Shown piece by piece: positions 16,160 to 24,472 of a stretch of DNA of 46,090 nucleotides. Origin of the DNA: Pseudomonas sp. BBP2017 (GTDB lineage Bacteria > Pseudomonadota > Gammaproteobacteria > Pseudomonadales > Pseudomonadaceae); NCBI RefSeq assembly GCF_003024385.1, contig NZ_PVZN01000025.1:1-46090 (forward strand), read 5' to 3'. Under the pieces are notes generated by a model. It was not told the DNA's origin. It did not search any database and saw nothing but the letters and a program-made list of their open reading frames with translations. The translations under genes were made by a program, and so were the position numbers. The number at the start of each line of letters is the position of its first letter. Positions within the stretch are counted from its first letter, which is position 1.

Positions 16160-17119
16160 ATGCTCAACCTGCCGCCACGCCTTGGTGCCCGTCTGACGGG
16201 CGCGCAGTTTGCCAACCTGCACACCTTTGCCGTGGCCGCTCGGCACTTGAGCTTTACCCTGGCGGCCGAGGAATTGTGCCTGACACCGAGCGCCGTCAGT
16301 CACCGCATGGCCCGGCTCGAACAGGCGCTGGAGCAGCGTTTGTTCGAGCGCCTGACCCGGCGGATACGCCTGACCGCCGAAGGTGAGCGCTTGTACCAGC
16401 TGGTGCAGGGATTGCTGGAGGACCTGGAGGAAGCCCTGCAACCTGACGCGACGGCCACCGTCAGCGGTGCGTTGACCCTCTACGCCCGGCCGTCCATTAC
16501 CCAGTGCTGGCTGGTGCCGCGGCTGGCGGACTTCCAGCGGCGCTATCCGCAGATCAGCCTGGATATCCGCACCGGCAACGAGGCGGTGGATTTCCGCGCC
16601 CGGCATATCGACCTGGCGTTGCTCTACGGTGATGGCGATTTTCCCGGCCTTGCCAGCGAGCTGTTGATGAGCGAACAGGTAGCGCCGGTGTGCAGTCGCC
16701 AGTATGCCGAGCGTCTTAGCCTGATCGATGCGCCGCAGCGCTTGCAGCAGTGCACACTCTTGCATGATGCATTGGCCTGGGATCACGCTGCTTTCGATGC
16801 TGAATGGCAGCGCTGGGCGCGTCGGCATGATGCCCAGACGTATCTGCCGAGTGGCGGGCTGACCTTCGATCGCGCTGATCTGTGCGCGCTGGCTGCGAGC
16901 AACCATGTGGGAGTCGCCATGGGCCGTCGGCACCTGGTGCAACCCTTGATCGATCAGGGGCAGTTGATCTTGCCGTTTGGCGATTTCGAGGCGGCTGCCG
17001 GGCAGGGCTATTACCTCGTGCATCCGCCGCGCGAGGCGGTGCCGGTGCGGGTACGGGTGATGATCGAGTGGTTGCGTGAGTGTGCCTCGGTGGCGGGCTT
17101 GCCCCGCGATGCGATGTGA
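16160..17119 (+). CDS. dsdC: LysR-family regulator, DsdC-like
   Basis: 319 residues starting two bases after the dsdA stop, so co-transcribed. N-terminal HTH at about residues 17-75 (FANLHTFAVAARHLSFTLAA, LTPSAVSHRMARLEQAL), then an effector domain (LTLYARPSITQCWLVPRLAD). DsdC activates dsdA in response to D-serine in enterobacteria, where it is divergent; here it is downstream and same-strand, so autoregulated read-through is possible. The last residues GLPRDAM are encoded by a REP unit (17090-17110). Confidence 0.8.
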   Translation: MLNLPPRLGARLTGAQFANLHTFAVAARHLSFTLAAEELCLTPSAVSHRMARLEQALEQRLFERLTRRIRLTAEGERLYQLVQGLLEDLEEALQPDATATVSGALTLYARPSITQCWLVPRLADFQRRYPQISLDIRTGNEAVDFRARHIDLALLYGDGDFPGLASELLMSEQVAPVCSRQYAERLSLIDAPQRLQQCTLLHDALAWDHAAFDAEWQRWARRHDAQTYLPSGGLTFDRADLCALAASNHVGVAMGRRHLVQPLIDQGQLILPFGDFEAAAGQGYYLVHPPREAVPVRVRVMIEWLRECASVAGLPRDAM

Positions 17120-17153
17120 CTGACAGATTGTAATCGCGGGGCAAGCGCGCCAC
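17090..17153. repeat. REP pair overlapping the end of dsdC
   Basis: Left unit 17090-17110 (TGGCGGGCTTGCCCCGCGAT) lies inside the dsdC frame and supplies its final codons; the stop is at 17117-17119. The right unit is 17133-17153 (ATCGCGGGGCAAGCGCGCC). The left unit lacks the GGA of the usual GTGGGAGCGGGC, and the right has a matching change (GCGCGCCAC), so the hairpin is conserved by paired changes. Confidence 0.85.
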
Positions 17154-17171
17154 CAGCCACCCGCCCACACC

Positions 17172-17858
17172 TCAGAACCAGCGGTCGTTACGCTTGCGCC
17201 CACGGCTCAGGGCCGGAAGGATCAGGCCGGCGAGCAGGCCAGCACCGGCGATGCCAGCGCCGTAGACCATATAACGCATCAACACTTGTTTGTTCTCATC
17301 GCCCAGGCGCGCCTGGGTGCTGCGTAGTTCCGACTGGGTGTCGCTCAATTCGGTACTGAGCGCCTTGTTACGGGCTTCCAGTTCATCGATCAGGGCTTTG
17401 CGCGAGTCGAGGGTTTCCTGCATGCCCTGCACGCGGGTCTTCCAGCTGTCGTCGATGGTCTTGAGCTGCGCGCTCAACTGGCCGACCTGTTCGGTCAGTT
17501 GCGGCAGGCGTTCAGCCTGGCCGGGAACCGCCTGCAGGTCGCTGCTGGAGATCCAGACGATATCGCCGGACTCGCCACGCACCTGGCTGTAGTTGCCCTG
17601 GGTGTCGAGCAGGGTGACCTTCTGCCCGGACTTGAGGTTGCCGACGATCCGGTGGCCGTTGGTTGGCCCGCTGCGCACGTAGGTGGTCAGGCTGTCGCTG
17701 ACCCAGCGTTCGTTGCTGGTGGGCGCTTCTTCGGCCTGCGCAGTAGCGCTCAGGGCAATCAGGGCGCCGATCAGGCCGATGGCAAGTCTGTTGCGCGGGC
17801 GCAGGGAAGAAGAGAAAACAGGGGAAAGCGCCGCAGGAACAGGACGAGAGATAGGCAT
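17172..17858 (-). CDS. SH3 and membrane-anchor protein (TIGR04211/YgiM-like)
   Basis: 228 residues from ATG 17858, chosen because upstream codons lack any signal-peptide logic. Signal peptide at about residues 22-41 (RLAIGLIGALIALSATAQAE), bacterial SH3 domain at about 53-107 (LTTYVRSGPTNGHRIVGNLK, SQVRGESGDIVWISSSDL), a coiled coil at about 115-190 (LTEQVGQLSAQLKTIDDSWK, ELEARNKALSTELSDTQSEL), and a C-terminal transmembrane helix (GAGIAGAGLLAGLILPAL) followed by RGRKRNDRWF. This order matches the TIGR04211 SH3-anchor proteins, of unproven role in the periplasm. The ribosome site is weak. Confidence 0.82.
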   Translation of the reverse strand: MPISRPVPAALSPVFSSSLRPRNRLAIGLIGALIALSATAQAEEAPTSNERWVSDSLTTYVRSGPTNGHRIVGNLKSGQKVTLLDTQGNYSQVRGESGDIVWISSSDLQAVPGQAERLPQLTEQVGQLSAQLKTIDDSWKTRVQGMQETLDSRKALIDELEARNKALSTELSDTQSELRSTQARLGDENKQVLMRYMVYGAGIAGAGLLAGLILPALSRGRKRNDRWF

Positions 17859-17995
17859 GATGGTCTTCGCGTGAAATAAAAATAAAAGCCCGATGACTGG
17901 GCCGCTGAACACGGGCGTGCACGCAAGCCGCCAGCTGAAAGACCACGTTTCTGCAGGCAGGTTCACTGAAGTAGGTAGGAAAATGGCAGCAAATG

Positions 17996-18020
17996 TTGCG
18001 GGCACAGGCTGTGCCCGCAA
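17996..18020 (-). terminator. 25-bp palindrome after ppnN
   Basis: Arms TTGCGGGCACAG and CTGTGCCCGCAA are perfectly complementary around one base, 18 bases beyond the ppnN stop on strand -. The T-tract is poor (CATTTGCTGCCATTTT), so termination may be partial. The hairpin also sits 138 bases upstream of the SH3-anchor gene. Confidence 0.6.
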
Positions 18021-18037
18021 GCGGGGGAGGGCTGGAA

Positions 18038-19411
18038 TCAGCTCACGACACGGTAGCAGGGCACGTATTCGGCACCGCCTGGCAGCTTCATGCGGTGCTG
18101 GTCGACGAAGGCCTGCAGCAGGTGACCCAACGGTTGCAGCACTGCAGCATCACCCTTGATTTCGTAGGGACCTTTTTCTTCGATCAGGCGGATACCCTTG
18201 TCCTTGACGTTGCCGGCGACAATCCCGGAAAACGCCCGGCGCAGGTTGGCGGCCAGTTCGTGGGCGGGCAGGTTGCGGTGCAGTTGCAGCCCGGCCATGT
18301 TCTCGTGGGTCGGGTCGAAGGGGCGCTGGAAGCTTTCTTCGATCTTCAGCAGCCAGTTGAAATGGAACGCGTCGTTGCGCTCGCGGCGGAACTGCTTGAC
18401 CTCTTTGAGCCCCTCGACCATCTGTCGGGACACCTCGGCCGGGTTGTCGATGATGATCTGGTAGTAGTTGCTGGCCTCGTCGCCGAGGGTGGCCTGAACG
18501 AAGGCATGCAACTGCTGCAGGTACGGCTCGGCGCTTTGCGGCCCGGTGAGGATGACCGGGAACGGCAGGTCGCGGTTGTCCGGGTGCATGAGAATGCCGA
18601 GCAGGTAGAGGAACTCTTCGGCAGTCCCGGCGCCACCGGGAAAGATGATGATGCCGTGGCCGACACGCACAAACGCCTCAAGACGCTTTTCGATGTCCGG
18701 CAGGATCACCAGTTCGTTGACGATCGGGTTGGGCGCTTCGGCAGCGATGATGCCGGGTTCGGTCAGGCCCAGGTAACGGCTGCCGCTCATGCGCTGCTTG
18801 GCATGGGCAATGGTCGCGCCCTTCATCGGGCCTTTCATTACACCCGGACCGCAGCCGGTGCAGACATCCAGCTTGCGCAGGCCGAGCTCGTGGCCGACCT
18901 TCTTGGTGTATTGGTACTCCTCAGTGCTGATCGAGTGGCCGCCCCAGCACACCACCATCTTCGGCTCCACGCCCGGACGCAGGGTGCGGGCGTTGCGCAG
19001 CAGGTGGAAGACGTAGTCGGTGATGCCCTGGGAGCTTTCCAGGTCGATGCGCTGGCTGGCCAGCTCGCTTTCGGTGTAGACAATGTCACGCAGGGCGCTG
19101 AAGAGCATTTCGCGGGTGCTGGCGATCATCTCGCCATCGACAAAGGCATCGGCCGGCGCATTGAGCAGCTCCAGGCGCACACCGCGATCCTGTTGGTGAA
19201 TGCGCACCTCGAAGTCTTTGTAGGCTTCGAGGATGGTCTTGGCGTTATCGACGTGCGCGCCGGTGTTGAGAATTGCCAGTGCGCACTGGCGGAACAAGGT
19301 GTACAGGCTGCCGGAACCGGCTTCACTCAGTTGCTGTACTTCACGTTGAGACAGTGTTTCCAGGCTGCCTTTTGGGCTGACAGATGCATTGATAACTTCA
19401 CGTTGGGGCAT
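18038..19411 (-). CDS. ppnN: Pyrimidine/purine nucleotide 5'-monophosphate nucleosidase (LOG family)
   Basis: 457-residue PpnN/YgdH homologue. Start ATG 19411 with AGGAAA upstream. The LOG catalytic motifs are present: PGGAGTAEE in IIIFPGGAGTAEEFLYLLGI, and CTGCGPGVMKGPMKGA upstream of it; a long N-terminal domain (about 130 residues) and a C-terminal domain flank the Rossmann core, as in the ppGpp-regulated E. coli enzyme that hydrolyses nucleoside monophosphates to base and ribose-5-phosphate. Transcribed alone. Confidence 0.92.
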   Translation of the reverse strand: MPQREVINASVSPKGSLETLSQREVQQLSEAGSGSLYTLFRQCALAILNTGAHVDNAKTILEAYKDFEVRIHQQDRGVRLELLNAPADAFVDGEMIASTREMLFSALRDIVYTESELASQRIDLESSQGITDYVFHLLRNARTLRPGVEPKMVVCWGGHSISTEEYQYTKKVGHELGLRKLDVCTGCGPGVMKGPMKGATIAHAKQRMSGSRYLGLTEPGIIAAEAPNPIVNELVILPDIEKRLEAFVRVGHGIIIFPGGAGTAEEFLYLLGILMHPDNRDLPFPVILTGPQSAEPYLQQLHAFVQATLGDEASNYYQIIIDNPAEVSRQMVEGLKEVKQFRRERNDAFHFNWLLKIEESFQRPFDPTHENMAGLQLHRNLPAHELAANLRRAFSGIVAGNVKDKGIRLIEEKGPYEIKGDAAVLQPLGHLLQAFVDQHRMKLPGGAEYVPCYRVVS

Positions 19412-19496
19412 TCTGGGTTTCCTGTGAGCAGATAAACGTCCTTCTTCTGAATAGCACCATACCGACAAATTGTCGCAGCAACGAGTGTCTTGTCAG

Positions 19497-20618
19497 TCAG
19501 GACCGCTCTGCGGCGCGCGGATCAGCTTTCCAGCCGACGGCGTGCAGCGCTTCGAGTAATTGCTCGGGTTTGAGCGCCAGCACTTGCTGGCCATTGGCTT
19601 GCAGGTCGGTAGCGGCCAGCATCGCGTTGAGAATAGCCTCCTCGACGGCGTCGGCAGCAGCGCTGAACAGGGCCGAGATGTGGTCGTTGTTGACCATTTG
19701 CACCGTGGTGGTTGGTACGCCCGGGCGGCCGACATTGGTCACCGGCAGATCGCTGTTGCCCACAGAGAACGCCACGAAGATGTCGCCGCTGCTGTCCTCG
19801 GTACCACCACCGACCCGCGCCAGGCCGACACTGGCACGCTGAGCCAAGCGGGTGCACTGGTGGGGCAGCAGCGGGGCATCGGTGGCCAGGGTCACGACAA
19901 TCGAACCCATACCGGCTTCACCGATGTTTTCGCTGCCACGAAACGGCGAGGGCAGCTCACCCAGCACCTGGCCCACCGGATAACCGCCGACCCGCAGGGC
20001 TTCACGTACACCATAGTTGGCCTGCACCAGGGCGCCGACGGTCCAGCCACCGGCTTCAGCGTTCAGTACCCGCGAGGAGGTCCCGATGCCGCCCTTGAAC
20101 TCGTGGCAGATCATTCCGGTGCCGCCGCCCACGCAGCCTTCGGCTACCGCTCCGCTGCGGGCATCGGCCAGCGCGGCATGGACGTGCTCGGCAGTGACAT
20201 GCTGGCCCCAGATGTCATTGAGCACGCCGTCGTAGGTTTCCAGCACCGTCGGCATGCACCAGTAGGTGCGTTGCTTGCCCAGTTCACGCTCGGCCGCCAC
20301 CAGCGCATCGCGGACCACGCCGACACTGTGGGTGTTGGTGTAGGCGATCGGGGTGGTCAGCAGACCGGCCTCGCGAATCCACTCAAGGCCGGTGGCATCG
20401 CCGTTGCCGTTGAGCACATGCACGCCGGCGAAGCACGGTTGCAGGTGCGCCGGTTGCGGCCGTGGCTCGATCACGGTGACGCCGGTGTGTACCGATTGTT
20501 CGCCGTTTTCGCGGTGGATCGTGTGATGGCCGACGCGCACGCCAGGGACATCGGTGATGGCGTTGAAGACGCCGGGTTTGCCCATGCCGATACGAATGCC
20601 CAGGTCACGAATACGCAT
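19497..20618 (-). CDS. P1-family (DmpA/BapA-type) aminopeptidase
   Basis: 373 residues from ATG 20618 (GGAG 11 bases upstream). The family is shown by RIRDLGIRIGMGKPGVFNAI, TDVPGVRVGHHT, the VGGGTGMICHEFKGGIGTSS region in which the self-processing Ser/Thr nucleophile lies (GIGTSSR), and GMGSIVVTLATDAPLLPHQC. DmpA/BapA enzymes self-cleave before that residue into alpha and beta chains and act on D-amino-acid or beta-amino-acid peptides and amides. It is divergent from a LuxR-type regulator; substrate unknown. Confidence 0.88.
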   Translation of the reverse strand: MRIRDLGIRIGMGKPGVFNAITDVPGVRVGHHTIHRENGEQSVHTGVTVIEPRPQPAHLQPCFAGVHVLNGNGDATGLEWIREAGLLTTPIAYTNTHSVGVVRDALVAAERELGKQRTYWCMPTVLETYDGVLNDIWGQHVTAEHVHAALADARSGAVAEGCVGGGTGMICHEFKGGIGTSSRVLNAEAGGWTVGALVQANYGVREALRVGGYPVGQVLGELPSPFRGSENIGEAGMGSIVVTLATDAPLLPHQCTRLAQRASVGLARVGGGTEDSSGDIFVAFSVGNSDLPVTNVGRPGVPTTTVQMVNNDHISALFSAAADAVEEAILNAMLAATDLQANGQQVLALKPEQLLEALHAVGWKADPRAAERS

Positions 20619-20796
20619 TGTTTCACTACTCCATCGGGAAGGTTCGAAGGCCGCTCGCTGCGGTGTTTGCCCCGGGAGCATGGCGTGCATGACAAACGGG
20701 GCGGGCAACCGCAATACTGCGTGCCGGTGTGCAGAGTCTAGGAACTCGGCCCGCCGTTGGCGATTACCCCCAATCGTTACCCCCCAGGAGTTATCG

Positions 20797-21591
20797 GTGC
20801 AGACACTATTCGAAGCAGCGGCCCATCATCATGGGCTGGCCAAGGTGATCGAGCAGTTGGGACGGCCGGGGTTCTGGCAACAGACCCTGATGCTGCTGAA
20901 CCAGATGCTGCCGTTCGACAACGGCCTGGTGATCTTCGCCGAGAACGACTGCGCGCCGGTGGTGCTGGCCGAGTTCGACCGCGGTTTCAGTGATACACCG
21001 TCGCCCATGCCCCTGTACCTCAGTGGTCTGTACCTGCTCGACCCGTTCAACCAGGCTATGCAGGACGGCCTGGCCGACGGCGTCTACCGCATGGAAGAGG
21101 TGGCGCCGGACGAATTTCGCCAGAGCGACTATTTCCAGAACTATTTTCGCTCGGCCATCGGCGAGGACGAGCTACAGTTGATCCTTAACCTGGCGCCAGG
21201 GCAGCGGCTGGCTATTTCCCTGGGCGCGAGCCAGCGTTTTGAAACCGCCCACCTGGGCCAGATGACCCTGTATGCGCCCTGGCTGCTGGCGCTGTTGCGC
21301 CAGCACTGGCAACTGCAGAACCCGACCCAGGAGCATGACGCTCAGGTGACTCCGGTGGAGCGCGCGCTGGAGCATTTCGGCAGCGATACCCTGTCGGCCC
21401 GCGAGCTGGAAATCGCCCGTCTGGTGCTGCGTGGCAACTCCAGCAAAGCGATTGCCAAGCGTCTGGTCATTTCCCAGGAAACGGTGAAAGTGCACCGCCG
21501 CAATCTGTACGCCAAGCTGGGTGTTTCATCCCAATCGGAACTGTTCAGCCTGTTTCTGCAACGGCTGACGCAACCGCAACCACAGGAGTGA
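20797..21591 (+). CDS. LuxR-family HTH transcriptional regulator
   Basis: 264 residues from GTG 20797, which has AGGAG at 20786-20790; the open frame runs further upstream only through the promoter area of the divergent peptidase gene. The C-terminal HTH is clear (LSARELEIARLVLRGNSSKA, SQETVKVHRRNLYAKLGVSS) at about residues 195-255. The N-terminal two thirds are not a recognised autoinducer-binding or receiver domain. Ending TGA overlaps the ribosome site of the GST gene, so the two are co-translated. Confidence 0.87.
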   Translation: MQTLFEAAAHHHGLAKVIEQLGRPGFWQQTLMLLNQMLPFDNGLVIFAENDCAPVVLAEFDRGFSDTPSPMPLYLSGLYLLDPFNQAMQDGLADGVYRMEEVAPDEFRQSDYFQNYFRSAIGEDELQLILNLAPGQRLAISLGASQRFETAHLGQMTLYAPWLLALLRQHWQLQNPTQEHDAQVTPVERALEHFGSDTLSARELEIARLVLRGNSSKAIAKRLVISQETVKVHRRNLYAKLGVSSQSELFSLFLQRLTQPQPQE

Positions 21592-21594
21592 ATG

Positions 21595-22218
21595 ATGCTG
21601 CAAATACTCGGTAAGGCTTCATCGATCAACGTGCGCAAAGTGTTGTGGACCTGTGCCGAACTGGGGCTGGCATTCGAACGCGAAGACTGGGGTTCGGGCT
21701 TTCAGTCGACCCACAGCGAGGCCTTTCTGGCGCTCAATCCCAACGCCATGGTGCCGGTGATCGAAGACGGCGATTTCGTCTTGTGGGAGTCCAACAGTAT
21801 CCTGCGCTACCTGGTCAACCAGTATGGCGGCGAGCAGCTGTATCCGGCGGCGGCGCGATCGCGTGCGCGAGTCGACCAGTGGATGGACTGGCAGGCGACC
21901 GACCTCAACGGGGCCTGGAGCTATGCCTTTATGTCGCTGGTGCGTAAGTCACCTGCGCACCAGGATCCCGAGGCATTGGCAGCGGCGTGTCGCAACTGGG
22001 CGCGCAACACGACAATCCTTGAGCAGCAGTTGCAGCGTACGGGCGCCTATGTCAGTGGCGAGGCGTTTTCCTTGGCGGACATTCCCATTGGCCTGTCGGT
22101 CAACCGCTGGTTCCAGACCCCGCTGGAGCGTCCTTCGCTGCCAGCGGTGCAGGCCTATTACGATCGCTTGAACGAGCGCGAGGGCTATCGCCTGTATGGG
22201 CGTAACGGCACGCCTTGA
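21595..22218 (+). CDS. Glutathione S-transferase family protein
   Basis: 207 residues. Two ATGs in tandem follow the upstream stop; the second (21595) is six bases after GGAG and gives the normal GST start MLQILGKASSINVRKVLWTC. N-terminal thioredoxin fold with VPVIEDGDFVLWESNSILRYL (glutathione-contact Glu-Ser), then the helical C-terminal domain (SLADIPIGLSVNRWF). Substrate unknown. It follows the LuxR regulator in one unit and ends five bases before the convergent ampC. Confidence 0.9.
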   Translation: MLQILGKASSINVRKVLWTCAELGLAFEREDWGSGFQSTHSEAFLALNPNAMVPVIEDGDFVLWESNSILRYLVNQYGGEQLYPAAARSRARVDQWMDWQATDLNGAWSYAFMSLVRKSPAHQDPEALAAACRNWARNTTILEQQLQRTGAYVSGEAFSLADIPIGLSVNRWFQTPLERPSLPAVQAYYDRLNEREGYRLYGRNGTP

Positions 22219-22223
22219 GGTTG

Positions 22224-23393
22224 TCAGTGGTCCAGTGCGGTGAGAATCGCATGGGCCACTTTGATCCGCTCGGCATTCGGGTAGTTCTTGTTTGCCAGCA
22301 GTACGATACCAATGTGTTTCGATGGTACGAACAGCACGTAGGCGCCAAAGCCGTTGGTTGAGCCGGTCTTGTTCAGCAGCGTGTTGTTCTGCAGTGGCTG
22401 GGCCGGTTTCAGCCAGGTCACCCGGTGCGGTTCGAGTGTCATCGCAGTGGAGTTCCCCGCCAGCAACTGATCCAGGCTGACCGGGTAGCGATACTGCTCC
22501 CAGCCCAGGCCCTGGGTCATTTCGCCTACGCGGTAATAGCCGGTCTGGGTTGTGGCGATGGCCCGTTGCAACGGCGCGCTGAGGCTTTGCGGCTGCAGGT
22601 TCGCCTCGACAAAACGCAGCAAATCGGCGGACGTGGTTTTCAGCCCGTAGGCTTCGGCATCCAGCGGTCCCGGACCGACCCGCACGGCTTGATCGTCCTT
22701 GTCATAGCCCTGGGCGTAGTGGCCCATTTGTGTCGCAGGCACCTGAACAAACGTGTGCTGCAGGCCCAGTTGCGGGAGCAGCTGCTTTTGCATCAACTCC
22801 ACGAACGGGGTGTCCAGGCTTTTTGCTGCCAGGTAACCGAACAGGCCCAGGCTCGGGTTGGAGTACAGCCGGTGCGTACCGGGGGCATAGTCGGCTTTCC
22901 AGTGGCGGTAGTAGCCGAGCAGCGAGGCCTGGTCCTTGACCCGTTCGGGGAACTGCAATGGCAAGCCGCCAGCGCTGTAGGTCCCTAGGTTGAGCAGGGT
23001 GATGCCATCGAAGGCGCTGCCCTTCAGTTCAGGCCAGTGTTTGCTGGCTGGATCGCTGAGCGACAGCTTGCCGTTGGCTTGGGCGTAGGCTGCGAGGGTG
23101 GCGGTGAAGGTTTTGCTCACCGAGCCGATCTCGAACAGCGTCTCGGCACTGACGGGTTGGCCGCTGTGTTTTGACGCTTCCCCGTAGTTAAGGTAATGCT
23201 GCTTGCCGTTGACGCTGATGGCGACGGCCATGCCCGGGATGGCCTGTTGCTGCATCAGCGGGTGGATTGCAGCGCTTACCGTCGACTCCAGTTGTGCTTC
23301 GGAAAGGGGGCTTGCGATACTCTGGCCGGCAGCGATACAAAGTGTTACAGCTAACAGAATCCCTGGCTTAACCTTGGTTTTGTAATGCGTCAT
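22224..23393 (-). CDS. ampC: Class C beta-lactamase (cephalosporinase)
   Basis: 389 residues from ATG 23393; another ATG at 23408 is possible since neither has a strong ribosome site. Signal peptide at about 9-28 (KPGILLAVTLCIAAGQSIAS). Catalytic motifs are all present: Ser91-Val-Ser-Lys94, Tyr177-Ser-Asn179 and Lys342-Thr-Gly344. The whole sequence follows the Pseudomonas PDC type closely (IPGMAVAISVNGK, YSNPSLGLFGYLAA, NGFGAYVLFVPSK, NYPNAERIKVAHAIL). The periplasmic enzyme hydrolyses cephalosporins. Divergent ampR next door implies inducible expression by cell-wall fragments. Confidence 0.96.
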   Translation of the reverse strand: MTHYKTKVKPGILLAVTLCIAAGQSIASPLSEAQLESTVSAAIHPLMQQQAIPGMAVAISVNGKQHYLNYGEASKHSGQPVSAETLFEIGSVSKTFTATLAAYAQANGKLSLSDPASKHWPELKGSAFDGITLLNLGTYSAGGLPLQFPERVKDQASLLGYYRHWKADYAPGTHRLYSNPSLGLFGYLAAKSLDTPFVELMQKQLLPQLGLQHTFVQVPATQMGHYAQGYDKDDQAVRVGPGPLDAEAYGLKTTSADLLRFVEANLQPQSLSAPLQRAIATTQTGYYRVGEMTQGLGWEQYRYPVSLDQLLAGNSTAMTLEPHRVTWLKPAQPLQNNTLLNKTGSTNGFGAYVLFVPSKHIGIVLLANKNYPNAERIKVAHAILTALDH

Positions 23394-23484
23394 CAGACAC
23401 GGTTCCATGTGGATTGATAGAGGGTGGCCCGGCTGCAGCAGGGACCGCCAATCTAGGCGCTTTGTGGTTGCGCGACAAACAATG

Positions 23485-23499
23485 ATATTTCGCAGCAGG
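23485..23499 (-). promoter_or_regulatory. Candidate AmpR operator
   Basis: Strand - reads CCTGCTGCGAAATAT, near the TCTGCTGCAAATTT motif known for AmpR sites. It is between ampC and ampR, 25 bases before the ampR start, where the divergent ampC/ampR operator should be. Confidence 0.5.
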
Positions 23500-23523
23500 T
23501 ATTAGAAAAACTAAGGAAAGCAA

Positions 23524-24447
23524 GTGATTCGGCCGCATTTACCTCTCAATGCGTTACGTGCCTTTGAGGCCTCGGCGCGGCACTTGAGCTTTACCCGCGC
23601 GGCGATCGAGCTGTGCGTGACCCAGGCGGCCGTCAGCCATCAGGTCAAAAGCCTCGAAGCCCAGCTCAAGGTCACGCTGTTCAAGCGCCTGCCCCGTGGC
23701 CTGATGCTCACCAGCGAGGGGGAAACCCTGTTGCCGGTGTTATGCGAAAGTTTTGACCGCATCGCCCAGGTCCTGGACCGTTTCGAAGGTGGACACTACC
23801 GTGAGGTGCTGACGGTGGGGGCGGTGGGTACCTTCGCCGTTGGCTGGCTGTTGCCACGCCTGGCCGACTTTCAGGCGCGCTACCCCTACATCGACCTGCG
23901 CCTGTCCACCAACAATAATCGCGTGGATGTCGCCGCCGAAGGGCTCGACTATGCCATCCGTTTCGGCAGTGGGGCCTGGCACGGTATCGAGGCCATGCCC
24001 CTGTTCGATGCACCGTTGTCGGTGCTGTGTACGCCGCAGATCGCGGCGCAGTTGCGCTCGCCGGCAGACCTGCTGCAGCAGACGTTGCTGCGCTCCTACC
24101 GGGCTGAGGAGTGGAATGAGTGGTTCCTGGCCGCAGGAATGCCCGCTACCAGCCGACCCACGCGCACGGTGGTCTTCGACTCTTCACTGGGCATGATGGA
24201 GGCGGCACAACAAGGTGTTGGCGTGGCCCTGGCACCACCTTCGATGTTTGAACGGCTGTTGGCCAGTGGCGTAATCCACCAGCCGTTCGCCGTGAGCATC
24301 AACACCGGCAGCTACTGGTTGACGCGCTTGCAGTCGCGCGCCGAGAGCGTGGCGATGCTGGCGTTCAAAGCCTGGTTAGCCAGCACCGTGATGGCCGGGC
24401 AGAGTGCTCGGCAACAGGGCCCTGGCAGCGCTGGTGCAGGTCAGTAG
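23524..24447 (+). CDS. ampR: LysR-type regulator of ampC
   Basis: 307 residues starting at GTG 23524 (AAGGAAAG upstream). The sequence is close to P. aeruginosa AmpR (LPLNALRAFEASARHLSFTR, GHYREVLTVGAVGTFAVGWL). HTH at residues 6-63. Residues known to control effector response in AmpR, Gly102 and Asp135, are conserved. It senses muropeptides versus UDP-MurNAc-pentapeptide to switch ampC. The end is about ten residues longer than the usual 296-residue form (GQSARQQGPGSAGAGQ). A scrap of its 3' region is repeated near 27.7 kb. Confidence 0.94.
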   Translation: MIRPHLPLNALRAFEASARHLSFTRAAIELCVTQAAVSHQVKSLEAQLKVTLFKRLPRGLMLTSEGETLLPVLCESFDRIAQVLDRFEGGHYREVLTVGAVGTFAVGWLLPRLADFQARYPYIDLRLSTNNNRVDVAAEGLDYAIRFGSGAWHGIEAMPLFDAPLSVLCTPQIAAQLRSPADLLQQTLLRSYRAEEWNEWFLAAGMPATSRPTRTVVFDSSLGMMEAAQQGVGVALAPPSMFERLLASGVIHQPFAVSINTGSYWLTRLQSRAESVAMLAFKAWLASTVMAGQSARQQGPGSAGAGQ

Positions 24448-24472
24448 CTGAGCGCTGAAGGGCACTCCCGGA

